Assembly: GCF_016735585.2 (NCBI RefSeq)
Contig: NZ_JAERSE020000002.1
Span: forward strand, 248,001 to 312,000
Source of the DNA: Chryseobacterium tagetis
Lineage (GTDB): Bacteria; Bacteroidota; Bacteroidia; Flavobacteriales; Weeksellaceae
Direction of reading: 5' to 3'
DNA length: 64,000 bases
Positions 44,732-52,944 of this stretch are shown piece by piece. How positions within the stretch are numbered: position 1 is the first letter of the stretch; each line of letters starts with the position of its first letter. Under the pieces are notes generated by a model. It was given only the letters and a program-made list of their open reading frames with translations, ran no database searches and was not told where the DNA came from. The translations under genes were made by a program, and so were the position numbers.

Positions 44732-45967
44732 ATGATTTCTTTTACCCCCCTAAAAACTTTACAAAATATTGAATTCAGGAATCTTCTTACCGGAAGATTT
44801 TTTATTGTTTTAGCATTCAGAATGCTTGCCACTTTATTAGGATGGTGGGTATATCAGCTTACCAAAGATCCTTTCTCAATTGGTCTTATTGGTCTTTCGG
44901 AAGTAATTCCGGCAGTAAGTTGCGCACTCTATGCAGGGCATGTGATTGATATGAATGAGAAGAAAAAGCTTTTATTGATCTGTAATTATGCTTATGTTTT
45001 CTTGATCGGACTTTTATTAGTTCCTGCTTTTCTCAATGTAAGAATGCATTTCACAGGGCATCAAATCACTTATTTTATTTATACAGTGATTTTTTTTACA
45101 GGGATTGCAAGGGCTTTTATTGGTCCCATTGTTCCTTCCATGATTCCTAAGATTGTACAAAAAGAAAATCTTCCACATGCCATTACCCTAAACCAGGCTA
45201 CTTTTCTTATTTCTTCTGTATGCGGACATGCATGCGGAGGATTTTTAATTGGTTTTTTTGGGGTAAAGTGGACCTTACTTGTGATTATTGGCTTAATTAT
45301 TTTAGCATCTTTATTTTTCTGGCAACTTAAAAAGCAACATTCTGAGTATAAAAAGGAATCTGTAAATGTTGTAGAAAGTATGAGAGAGGGAATTTCTTAT
45401 ATTTTCAAAACCAAAGAAATTTTGGGGGCATTATGTCTTGATATGTTTGCCGTTCTTTTTGGTGGAGCTGTTGCCATGATCCCTGTATTTGCCACAGATA
45501 TTCTTAAAGTAGGCGCTGAAGGTTTCGGGCTTCTAAACGCAGCTTCTGACATAGGATCAATGTGCATTATTACGATCTTATCTATTGTTCCTTTAAGAAA
45601 AAATCAAGGAAAAATCTTGTTGGTCGTTGTTGCCGGATTTGGTTTATGTATTGTAGGATTTGGTTTATCTAAACTTTATTGGCTGTCATTCATGTTCCTT
45701 GTGATGAGTGGAATGCTTGACGGAATCTCGGTAGTAATCAGAGGAACCATTGTACAATTGAAAACTCCGGATCACATTCGCGGACGTGTTTTGAGCGTGA
45801 ATTCTATCTTTATCATGTCGAGTAATGAAATGGGACAGTTTGAAAGCGGTCTTATGGCAAAACTTCTTGGTGTGGTACGTTCTGTAATATTTGGAGGTAG
45901 CATGACTATCCTAATTGCCTTATTAGTAGGAAGTACAAATTCAAAATTAAGAAAAATGCAGTATTAA
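44732..45967 (+). CDS. MFS transporter (EntS/MFS_3-like)
   Basis: The 411-aa inner-membrane protein has about 12 helices. MEMBRANE features include the N-terminal FRNLLTGRFFIVLAFRMLATLLGWWVYQ region (core GRFFIVLAFRM), the AGHVIDMNEKKK loop (motif A-like) after helix 2, and the central cytoplasmic loop near residues 190-215. RGRVLSVNSIF near the end is typical of the MFS_3 (enterobactin exporter-like) group. Substrate unknown. I use the ATG at 44732. Confidence 0.88.
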   Translation: MISFTPLKTLQNIEFRNLLTGRFFIVLAFRMLATLLGWWVYQLTKDPFSIGLIGLSEVIPAVSCALYAGHVIDMNEKKKLLLICNYAYVFLIGLLLVPAFLNVRMHFTGHQITYFIYTVIFFTGIARAFIGPIVPSMIPKIVQKENLPHAITLNQATFLISSVCGHACGGFLIGFFGVKWTLLVIIGLIILASLFFWQLKKQHSEYKKESVNVVESMREGISYIFKTKEILGALCLDMFAVLFGGAVAMIPVFATDILKVGAEGFGLLNAASDIGSMCIITILSIVPLRKNQGKILLVVVAGFGLCIVGFGLSKLYWLSFMFLVMSGMLDGISVVIRGTIVQLKTPDHIRGRVLSVNSIFIMSSNEMGQFESGLMAKLLGVVRSVIFGGSMTILIALLVGSTNSKLRKMQY

Positions 45968-45980
45968 TACTACTGCATTT
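45954..45980 (+). terminator. Weak hairpin at the end of the MFS gene
   Basis: AAATGCAGTA / TACTGCATTT, 10-bp stem with a 7-nt loop that contains the stop codon. Only three T follow, so termination would be weak. Confidence 0.45.
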
Positions 45981-46069
45981 GTGCTTGGTTAAATGCTTAT
46001 ATAAGCTGTTTAAAATTCAGCATTTTAAGTATTTTAACCCAAAATTCCTCTTTTTTGACAAAATATTTT

Positions 46070-46077
46070 TACATTTG
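46070..46077 (+). promoter_or_regulatory. -7 box of the first T9SS adhesin gene
   Basis: TACATTTG, 40 nt before the ATG at 46118. A TTTTTTG at 46051-46057 is only 12 nt upstream of it, shorter than the usual -33/-7 spacing. Confidence 0.45.
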
Positions 46078-46117
46078 TCATTACTTTTTTAATTTTATTC
46101 TTAAAAATTTTTTTAAA

Positions 46118-48205
46118 ATGAAAAAACTACTACTCTTTTCCATTTTATTTCTTTATCAAATATATTATTCACAATCAGATTGTGTCTCATCTATACCTGT
46201 CTGCGGAAATTCTGACATTTCATATACTCCTTCAGGATCCGGAAATACTCAGGACATTCCTTATCCCGCTCCTTCAGAGCTTTGCTTGAAAGGAGGTGAG
46301 CACTTTTCTGTGTGGTATTCATTTACTGTTGCTACTTCAGGAACTTTAACTTTCACAATTAATCCAAATGTATTTACGGATGATTATGATTTTGCAGTAT
46401 ATGGCCCCAACGTCCCATGTAGTGCAATTTACACAACAACTCCTATCCGATGTAATTATTCAGGAGCTGATGGACCTACCGGTTTAAGTACTACATTAAC
46501 AGGAAGTGCAACAAGTGGAGCTTTTAGTGCTTATCTGGATGTTGTAGCAGGTGAAACTTATTATTTACTTGTTGACAACTTTTTAAGTTCTGCTAATGGA
46601 TTCTCTATGTCTTGGGGAGGAACAGCTTCATTAACTTCAGCGTTCAATAACCCAGCATTAACTCCGCATCCTTTTGTAACACCTGGTGTCCCTAACGCTA
46701 CCGACCCTGCAGCACCTAACGAAATTCTAAAATGCGTTTTACCTACCCTATTCGATTTCAGCACATTGACCACTGGAATTTTAAATGGTAACCCTAACTT
46801 CACCGTTACTTATCACACCAACAGTAATGATGCGATAACAGGACAGAATCCAATCACAGCTCCTATTATGGTAGATGCAGTAACCGTATATTATTACAGA
46901 TTAAAATATACAGATCCAGCCAATGCTACCAATCCTATTAACGGATGTTTCCAAACAGGAAAATTCAAATTTAAGCAGGGAAATATTACGACAAGCAATG
47001 CAACCATCTACGCCTGTAACAATAACAATGTAGGTACAGGATCTTTCAATCTAACTACTGCTGCCGTTTATTCCGGTACTGGTACAAAAAAATACTACCC
47101 TACTCTGAATGACTTGAATGCGGGAACGAATGAGATCACAACTCCTGCCAACTATATCTCTTCTGCTCCGAAAAAAGTATATGTAAAAGTAACCACTACT
47201 GACGGATGTAGTGCCAATGCAGAAATAACTTTAGCATTCTATCCTCTTGTTGTAGTAAATGATGCTACAATTGAATCTTGTTTTATTGAAACCAATATCA
47301 CAACAGCTTCATTTGATCTTACCTCAGCAAATGTATCAGCACTTCCAAATCCTACGAAAAAATTCTATGCAACTTTAGCGAATGCTTTAAGCGGGACTAA
47401 TGAAATCTTCACTCCTACCAATTACATTTCTACTAGTGGAGTTGCCTATGTAAGAGTATACAGTGGAGACCAGTGTTATTCCATTGCTAAACTTACGCTG
47501 ATTGTTTTACCACCTGTAAAATCTACAGTTTTAAAAGATAAAACAATTTGTATGGAGGACAGAACTACGCTAGACGCAGGCCCTGGATTTGTAAGCTACG
47601 AATGGAGTACGGGAGCTACTACTCAAACTATACAAGGAGTGGCCGTAGGAGCATATTGGGTAAAATTACAAACCGGAAAATGTTTCACTCTTCAAAAAGT
47701 AAACATATACCCTTCTAATCAACCTGTAGTAAGCAATATAGATATTACAAATAATACAATTACCGTAACAGCAAACGGAGGAACTGCACCTTATAAATAT
47801 TCTATCGATGGTGTTAACTGGCAAGATTCTAATGTATTTACAGGACTTCCAAGAGGGGAAAATAAAATTTATGTAAAGGATTCATACGACTGTAATCCGG
47901 TTGAAGTTCAGGTAACTGTTCCGAATTTACTGAATGCAATTACACCAAACGGAGATAATGTAAATGACTACATAGATTACAGTGCTTTAGCCTACAAGAA
48001 AAACCTCGTATTCATTGTGTATGACAGATATGGTAACAAGCTTTACGAAGCTGGCAAAATCAGAGATTACAAATGGGATGGAACAGCTTCCGGAAAGAAA
48101 ATCCTTACAGGAACATACTGGTATTCTATTTCTTGGAATGAAAATGACAAAAACAATACTCAAACCAAATACAGCGGATGGGTATTGGTGAAAAACAGAG
48201 AATAA
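46118..48205 (+). CDS. T9SS-secreted adhesin-like protein with gliding-motility C-terminal domain
   Basis: The 695-aa exported protein has a signal peptide (about 1-20, ending YYSQS). An N-terminal beta-sandwich domain (about 20-185) has conserved Cys residues. Two Ig-like repeats of about 80 residues follow (each with ATI..C, KKYYPTL/KKFYATL and YVKV/YVRV), then KDKTICMEDRTTLDAGPGF and a PKD-like unit. The C-terminal about 90 residues (ITPNGDNVNDYIDYSAL ... YSGWVLVKNRE) are the gliding-motility-associated type B C-terminal domain that directs T9SS secretion. The last half is nearly the same as in the proteins at 50597 and 52945. I reject the TTG start at 46055, which would add residues before the signal peptide and lie upstream of the -7 box. 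Confidence 0.88.
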   Translation: MKKLLLFSILFLYQIYYSQSDCVSSIPVCGNSDISYTPSGSGNTQDIPYPAPSELCLKGGEHFSVWYSFTVATSGTLTFTINPNVFTDDYDFAVYGPNVPCSAIYTTTPIRCNYSGADGPTGLSTTLTGSATSGAFSAYLDVVAGETYYLLVDNFLSSANGFSMSWGGTASLTSAFNNPALTPHPFVTPGVPNATDPAAPNEILKCVLPTLFDFSTLTTGILNGNPNFTVTYHTNSNDAITGQNPITAPIMVDAVTVYYYRLKYTDPANATNPINGCFQTGKFKFKQGNITTSNATIYACNNNNVGTGSFNLTTAAVYSGTGTKKYYPTLNDLNAGTNEITTPANYISSAPKKVYVKVTTTDGCSANAEITLAFYPLVVVNDATIESCFIETNITTASFDLTSANVSALPNPTKKFYATLANALSGTNEIFTPTNYISTSGVAYVRVYSGDQCYSIAKLTLIVLPPVKSTVLKDKTICMEDRTTLDAGPGFVSYEWSTGATTQTIQGVAVGAYWVKLQTGKCFTLQKVNIYPSNQPVVSNIDITNNTITVTANGGTAPYKYSIDGVNWQDSNVFTGLPRGENKIYVKDSYDCNPVEVQVTVPNLLNAITPNGDNVNDYIDYSALAYKKNLVFIVYDRYGNKLYEAGKIRDYKWDGTASGKKILTGTYWYSISWNENDKNNTQTKYSGWVLVKNRE

Positions 48206-48226
48206 ATAAATTAAATTTTTAATAAT

Positions 48227-48258
48227 AAAAAATCACTCCTAACAAGAGTGATTTTTTT
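48227..48258 (+). terminator. Terminator after first T9SS adhesin gene
   Basis: A4-AATCACTC and GAGTGATT-T4 give a 12-bp stem with a 7-nt loop and a trailing T-run. Confidence 0.88.
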
Positions 48259-48350
48259 ATGCACCAAAAAAAAGCCTTTCAGTACTAACATCTTAAACTT
48301 ATCAACATCAAAATCTTGATTACTATTTTTTAATTGCTTTTCAAAAAAAC

Positions 48351-48358
48351 TATCTTTG
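48351..48358 (+). promoter_or_regulatory. -7 box 6 nt before dnaB
   Basis: TATCTTTG ends 6 nt before the ATG at 48365. A TTG at 48334-48336 is only 14 nt upstream, slightly short for a -33 element. Confidence 0.55.
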
Positions 48359-48364
48359 CATATT

Positions 48365-49942
48365 ATGGCGCAGAAAGAAACACTATCATCTCTTACCCAC
48401 GGAAACTTTGCGAAAGAGCTGTCAATTGCGGATGGAAAAATGCCTCCTAATGCAGTAGATTTTGAAAAATTGATTATCGGTACTTTTTTAATTGATAAAA
48501 AAGGACTGGATCATTCGATCGATCTTCTTACCCCTGAAGTTTTTTATGATCCGAGACATCAGGTTATTTTTTCTACCATTTTAAAACTTTATGAAGGCAA
48601 CCATCCGGTTGACTTGATGACCGTTATTCAGGATCTTAAAAAAGAAGATAAACTGAGCCAGGCAGGAGGAGATCATTACATTATTGATCTTACGATGGGA
48701 GTAAGCTCATCTGCCCACATTGAATATCATGTTCGTGTTATTCTTGAAAAATATATTTTACGAAGTCTCATTAACGTTTCCGCAAACGTTATTGATTCAT
48801 CTTATAAAGAGTCTACCGATGTTTTTGAACTTCTGGACAAAGCTGAACAATCATTCTTTGAAATTACAAACGGAACCATCAAAAAAGGATTCGATACTGC
48901 AAACTCTTTAGTAAAACAAGCGATTGATACCATCAAATCTTTGAAGGATAAAGAAGGGCTTTCCGGAGTTCCTTCAGGATTCAGAGATGTGGATAAAGAA
49001 ACAGGAGGTTGGCAAAATTCTGACCTTATTATCATTGCAGCGCGTCCCGCTATGGGAAAAACAGCCTTCCTTCTTTCTATGGCAAGAAATATTGCGGTAG
49101 GACATAAAATTCCGATGGCTCTTTTCTCTCTCGAGATGGCATCTGTACAGCTTATCACGAGGATGATTGCATCTGAAACAAGAATTTCTTCAGAAAAACT
49201 GAGAAAAGGAACCTTAGATGATGAAGAATGGCAACGATTGTTTTCCAATGTATCAGAATTGGAAAATGCTCCTTTATATATTGACGAAACTCCTTCACTT
49301 TCCATATTCGATTTCCGTGCAAAATGCCGAAGACTGGTAATGCAGCACGGGGTAAGACTGATCATGGTCGACTACCTTCAGCTAATGACCGCAGGTGGTG
49401 GTGGAAAAGGAACAGGAAACCGTGAACAGGAGATCTCTATGATTTCACGTTCATTGAAAGCGATTGCAAAAGAATTAAATGTCCCGGTAATCGCACTTTC
49501 CCAGCTATCGCGAAGTGTGGAAACCCGTCCGGGAAAACGACCTCAGCTTTCTGACTTGAGGGAATCCGGAGCAATTGAGCAGGATGCGGATATTGTATCT
49601 TTCATCTTCAGACCGGAATATTATAAAATCACGGTTTGGGATAATGATGAAGAAGGACAGGAAACCTCAACAGAAAACCAGGCAGAACTTATCATCGCAA
49701 AACACAGAAATGGTGCTACTGCCGATGTAAGATTATCCTTCCTGAAACATTTTGCTAAATTCGGAGATGTTGAAGCCGCTTTTGATGGTGGCAATGGAGG
49801 ATTTGGACAAAATGAACCAAGCGGTTTTGACAAAATTAAAACGACAATTCAACCTGGAGCAGCGTTTGATCTTCCAAATAGTTCTCAGGTTTCAGGATCT
49901 TCTATGAATGATTTTGATGATGACGATGATTTTCCTTTTTAA
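48365..49942 (+). CDS. dnaB: Replicative DNA helicase DnaB
   Basis: Hexameric 5'-3' helicase of the replication fork. The 525-aa protein has the N-terminal helical domain (about 30-135, NAVDFEKLIIGTFLID). The RecA-like domain has Walker A in ARPAMGKTAFLLS (about 230), Walker B region IMVDYLQLM, QLSRSVETRPGKRPQLSDLRESGAIEQDAD (core SDLRESGAIEQDAD), and an arginine-finger region KHRNGATADV. The acidic C-terminus ends DDDDDFPF, resembling SSB-type interaction tips. The start is the ATG at 48365. A TTG at 48356 lies in the -7 box. rnhA follows 17 bp later. Confidence 0.97.
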   Translation: MAQKETLSSLTHGNFAKELSIADGKMPPNAVDFEKLIIGTFLIDKKGLDHSIDLLTPEVFYDPRHQVIFSTILKLYEGNHPVDLMTVIQDLKKEDKLSQAGGDHYIIDLTMGVSSSAHIEYHVRVILEKYILRSLINVSANVIDSSYKESTDVFELLDKAEQSFFEITNGTIKKGFDTANSLVKQAIDTIKSLKDKEGLSGVPSGFRDVDKETGGWQNSDLIIIAARPAMGKTAFLLSMARNIAVGHKIPMALFSLEMASVQLITRMIASETRISSEKLRKGTLDDEEWQRLFSNVSELENAPLYIDETPSLSIFDFRAKCRRLVMQHGVRLIMVDYLQLMTAGGGGKGTGNREQEISMISRSLKAIAKELNVPVIALSQLSRSVETRPGKRPQLSDLRESGAIEQDADIVSFIFRPEYYKITVWDNDEEGQETSTENQAELIIAKHRNGATADVRLSFLKHFAKFGDVEAAFDGGNGGFGQNEPSGFDKIKTTIQPGAAFDLPNSSQVSGSSMNDFDDDDDFPF

Positions 49943-49959
49943 GATTTAGATTATAACAT

Positions 49960-50436
49960 TTGAGAATCGAAATATACACTGACGGAGCTTGCAGCGGAAA
50001 TCCCGGAAAAGGAGGATATGGAATTCTCATGCGTGTTCCGGAAAAAAAATACCAGAAAACATTCTCCAAAGGCTTTAGAAAAACCACCAATAACAGAATG
50101 GAACTTCTGGCCGTTATTACTGCACTAGAAAAATTAAAATCTTCCGAAAACGATATTCATGTATATACTGACAGCAAGTACGTAGCTGATGCAGTGAATC
50201 AGAATTGGATTACAGGATGGATAAAAAGAGGCTGGAAAAACGTAAAAAATCCTGATCTCTGGAAAAGATTCATCGAACTTTACAACCTTCACCAACCCAA
50301 GATGCACTGGGTAAAAGGCCATGCCGGCCATTTCGAAAATGAGCTGTGCGACAAGCTTGCTGTGGCTGCAGCCAATTCTAATTCTCTTGAGATCGACACC
50401 TATTTTGAAAACCTTGAAAACAACACTCTTTTCTAA
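49960..50436 (+). CDS. rnhA: Ribonuclease HI
   Basis: Degrades RNA in RNA:DNA hybrids such as Okazaki primers and R-loops. The 158-aa protein has YTDGACSGNPGKGG (first catalytic Asp), NNRMELLAVI (Glu), YTDSKYV (Asp), and VKGHAGHFENELCDKLA (His and Asp). The start is TTG, as the beta1 strand RIEIYTDG follows at once and no in-frame ATG lies nearby. It is 17 bp after dnaB and is probably co-transcribed, a replication-linked pair. Confidence 0.95.
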   Translation: MRIEIYTDGACSGNPGKGGYGILMRVPEKKYQKTFSKGFRKTTNNRMELLAVITALEKLKSSENDIHVYTDSKYVADAVNQNWITGWIKRGWKNVKNPDLWKRFIELYNLHQPKMHWVKGHAGHFENELCDKLAVAAANSNSLEIDTYFENLENNTLF

Positions 50437-50596
50437 TTTTATTTAAACTAATTCAAAATAAAAACCAGTTCATTTTTCCTTTCTCGTTTTGTGATTTATT
50501 GATAAATAAATAGCATTTAAGACAAAATTAACAGAAATTATGTATTATATCAACAAGATTTAATATATTTACACGTTTAACTAAATCTCCTCTTAA

Positions 50597-52849
50597 ATGA
50601 ATAAAATTTTATTATCTTTCTTATCGATAATCTTATTTTGTATTTCCGGAAAACTCCTCTCTCAGACGTATCAACTGGCAGGAAACCCGGTAAATACTAC
50701 TGGTTGGACATTAGTCTCCCCCGCTGTTGTAAATACAGATTTTGTACAGCTTACTCCTGACACCAATAACCAGTCAGGTTCTATACGACTAAACGACCCT
50801 ATCAACTTAAAATATTGTGACAAATGGAGGGTAGAATTCGACTTCAGAATGGATTCGAATCAAACTTATAATGGAGATGGTATTGCGTTTTGGTATTTGG
50901 CAAATCCACCAATAGCAAGTGTATTAGGTTCCGGAATTGGAGTTTCTCAAAATGCCGTAGGTTTCATTGTAGGTTTTGACACTTTTAACAATTCTACGGG
51001 AAGCTCAGGAATGAGTAAAGTACATGTTGCTTACGGATTGGTACAAAATACAACAGATACCAATAATGTAGAATTTTTCAATACTCCCGGAAGTTCTTTT
51101 CACTCAGCAGATCTTAACTCAACTCAACCGTTCCAGGGAACAACCTATAAACACGTAGAAGTTAGCAGCCAAGTAGATCCTGCGAATCCTGCAAACTGGA
51201 TTGTGAAAATTCTGCTTGACGGAGTCGTAATCTGTAATCAATCTTTCGCTCCGGCTGGTGCAGCCGCTGCAATGACAGTAGGATATTTTGGGTTTTCTGC
51301 TTCTACAGGAGGCGCAAGATCCAGACATTCTATTAAAAATGTAAAAGTCTACATGGATAAAGTGGCTTTGAACAAAACTACCGTTACCGATACGTTTTGC
51401 CCTAACCCAACCACAGGTTTTGCAACAACCAATCTAACATCTTATAACAGCCAGTTTGTAACAACACCTAGTAACTATACTTTTACTTATATAGCTAACG
51501 GAACAACAGTTACCAACCCGACTAACTTTCAATTCAATGCCAATACGACGGTCAATGTAATTGTAAAAGATAATTCAGCCATTCTCTGTGATAATCCGGA
51601 TGGAAAGATACAGCTTAATTTATCTCCATTTACAGCAAACAATGTCACATTAAGTGAATGTAACAACAATAATGCAACTACAGCTACATTCAACTTAAAT
51701 AATGCACCTGTAACCGCTGTAGCCGGTGTCGTAAAAAAATATTACAGAACGTTAGCTGACTTAACGGCAAATGTAAACGAAATCACAACTCCCAACGCAT
51801 ACGTTTCTGTTCCTGGGAAAGTATATGTAAAAGTTACAACTCCGCAAGGATGTACAGGAAATGCGGAAATTACATTAAGCTTCCTTCCTTTACCGGTTTC
51901 TACGGATGCTTCATTGCAATCTTGTTTCATTGAAGAAAACCCTACTACCGCTTCATTTAATTTAGGAAGTGCAAATGTTTCAACCGAAGCTGGAATAACA
52001 AAAAAATATTATGTTACTCTAAATGATGCTTTAGACAATACGAATGCAATTGTAAATTCAAATGCGTATGTATCTGGAAACGGAGAGGTTTATGTAAGAA
52101 TAACAGGTGTGAATTCTTGTTACATTATTAAGAAAATACGATTAAACGTAATAGCGCCAGTAACTTCTTCAGTGCTTAAAGATAAGACCATTTGTATTGA
52201 TGATAAGACAACATTAGATGCAGGATCTGGATTTGCAAGCTACGAATGGAGTACTGGAGAAACCACTCAATCTATTCAGAATGTACCTGTAGGAATCTAC
52301 TGGGTAAAACTGAAAACAGGAAACTGTATCACTAAACAAATTGTAAAGGTGAATGCCGCTGCAGATCCTGTAATTACAAGCTTAGACATTACCAATAATA
52401 CAATTACGGTAAATGTATCCGGAGGACTTGCTCCGTATCAATACTCTTTAGATGGTATCAAATGGCAGGATTCAAATATTTTTACAGGACTTCCAAGAGG
52501 AGAAAATAAAATTTTTGTAAAAGATGTTTACAATTGTGAGCCTATTCAGATACAGGTAACGGTTCCGAATCTGATCAATGCGATCACTCCAAACGGAGAT
52601 AACATCAATGATTTCATAGACTACAGTGCATTAGCGTATAAGAAAAATCTGAATTTTGTAGTATATGACAGATATGGCAACAAAAAATTTGAGGCAGATA
52701 AAACAAGAAACTATAAATGGGACGGAACTTCAGGTGGCAAAAAGATCACTACAGGAACGTACTGGTATACCATTTCTTGGAACGAAAATGATAAAAACAA
52801 TACGCAAACGAAGTATAGCGGATGGGTATTGGTGAAAAATAGAGAATAA
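50597..52849 (+). CDS. T9SS-secreted L-type-lectin-like protein
   Basis: The 750-aa exported protein has a signal peptide (about 1-22, ending LLSQ). An N-terminal domain (about 23-250) resembles bacterial L-type (legume) lectins: VEFDFRMDSNQ, GDGIAFWYLANPP, VGFIVGFDTFNN and GYFGFSASTGG match lectin strands that bind sugar and metal. Ig-like repeats (about 260-520), a PKD-like part, and the gliding-motility C-terminal domain (ITPNGDNINDFIDYSAL to KYSGWVLVKNRE) follow. It is probably displayed or secreted through T9SS and may bind glycans. The sister gene is next. Confidence 0.88.
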   Translation: MNKILLSFLSIILFCISGKLLSQTYQLAGNPVNTTGWTLVSPAVVNTDFVQLTPDTNNQSGSIRLNDPINLKYCDKWRVEFDFRMDSNQTYNGDGIAFWYLANPPIASVLGSGIGVSQNAVGFIVGFDTFNNSTGSSGMSKVHVAYGLVQNTTDTNNVEFFNTPGSSFHSADLNSTQPFQGTTYKHVEVSSQVDPANPANWIVKILLDGVVICNQSFAPAGAAAAMTVGYFGFSASTGGARSRHSIKNVKVYMDKVALNKTTVTDTFCPNPTTGFATTNLTSYNSQFVTTPSNYTFTYIANGTTVTNPTNFQFNANTTVNVIVKDNSAILCDNPDGKIQLNLSPFTANNVTLSECNNNNATTATFNLNNAPVTAVAGVVKKYYRTLADLTANVNEITTPNAYVSVPGKVYVKVTTPQGCTGNAEITLSFLPLPVSTDASLQSCFIEENPTTASFNLGSANVSTEAGITKKYYVTLNDALDNTNAIVNSNAYVSGNGEVYVRITGVNSCYIIKKIRLNVIAPVTSSVLKDKTICIDDKTTLDAGSGFASYEWSTGETTQSIQNVPVGIYWVKLKTGNCITKQIVKVNAAADPVITSLDITNNTITVNVSGGLAPYQYSLDGIKWQDSNIFTGLPRGENKIFVKDVYNCEPIQIQVTVPNLINAITPNGDNINDFIDYSALAYKKNLNFVVYDRYGNKKFEADKTRNYKWDGTSGGKKITTGTYWYTISWNENDKNNTQTKYSGWVLVKNRE

Positions 52850-52863
52850 ATGAATTAGGATTA

Positions 52864-52893
52864 GGGGGCGCTTCTATGCAGGTGCCCTCTTTT
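52864..52893 (+). terminator. Terminator between the two lectin-like genes
   Basis: GGGGGCGC and GTGCCCTC pair over 8 bp (two G-U pairs) with a 10-nt loop, followed by TTTTATT. It is GC-rich for this genome. Confidence 0.78.
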
Positions 52894-52944
52894 ATTCTCG
52901 AAACAATTTAAAAATTCCCCAAAACAATATATAGTATTCAGGAC

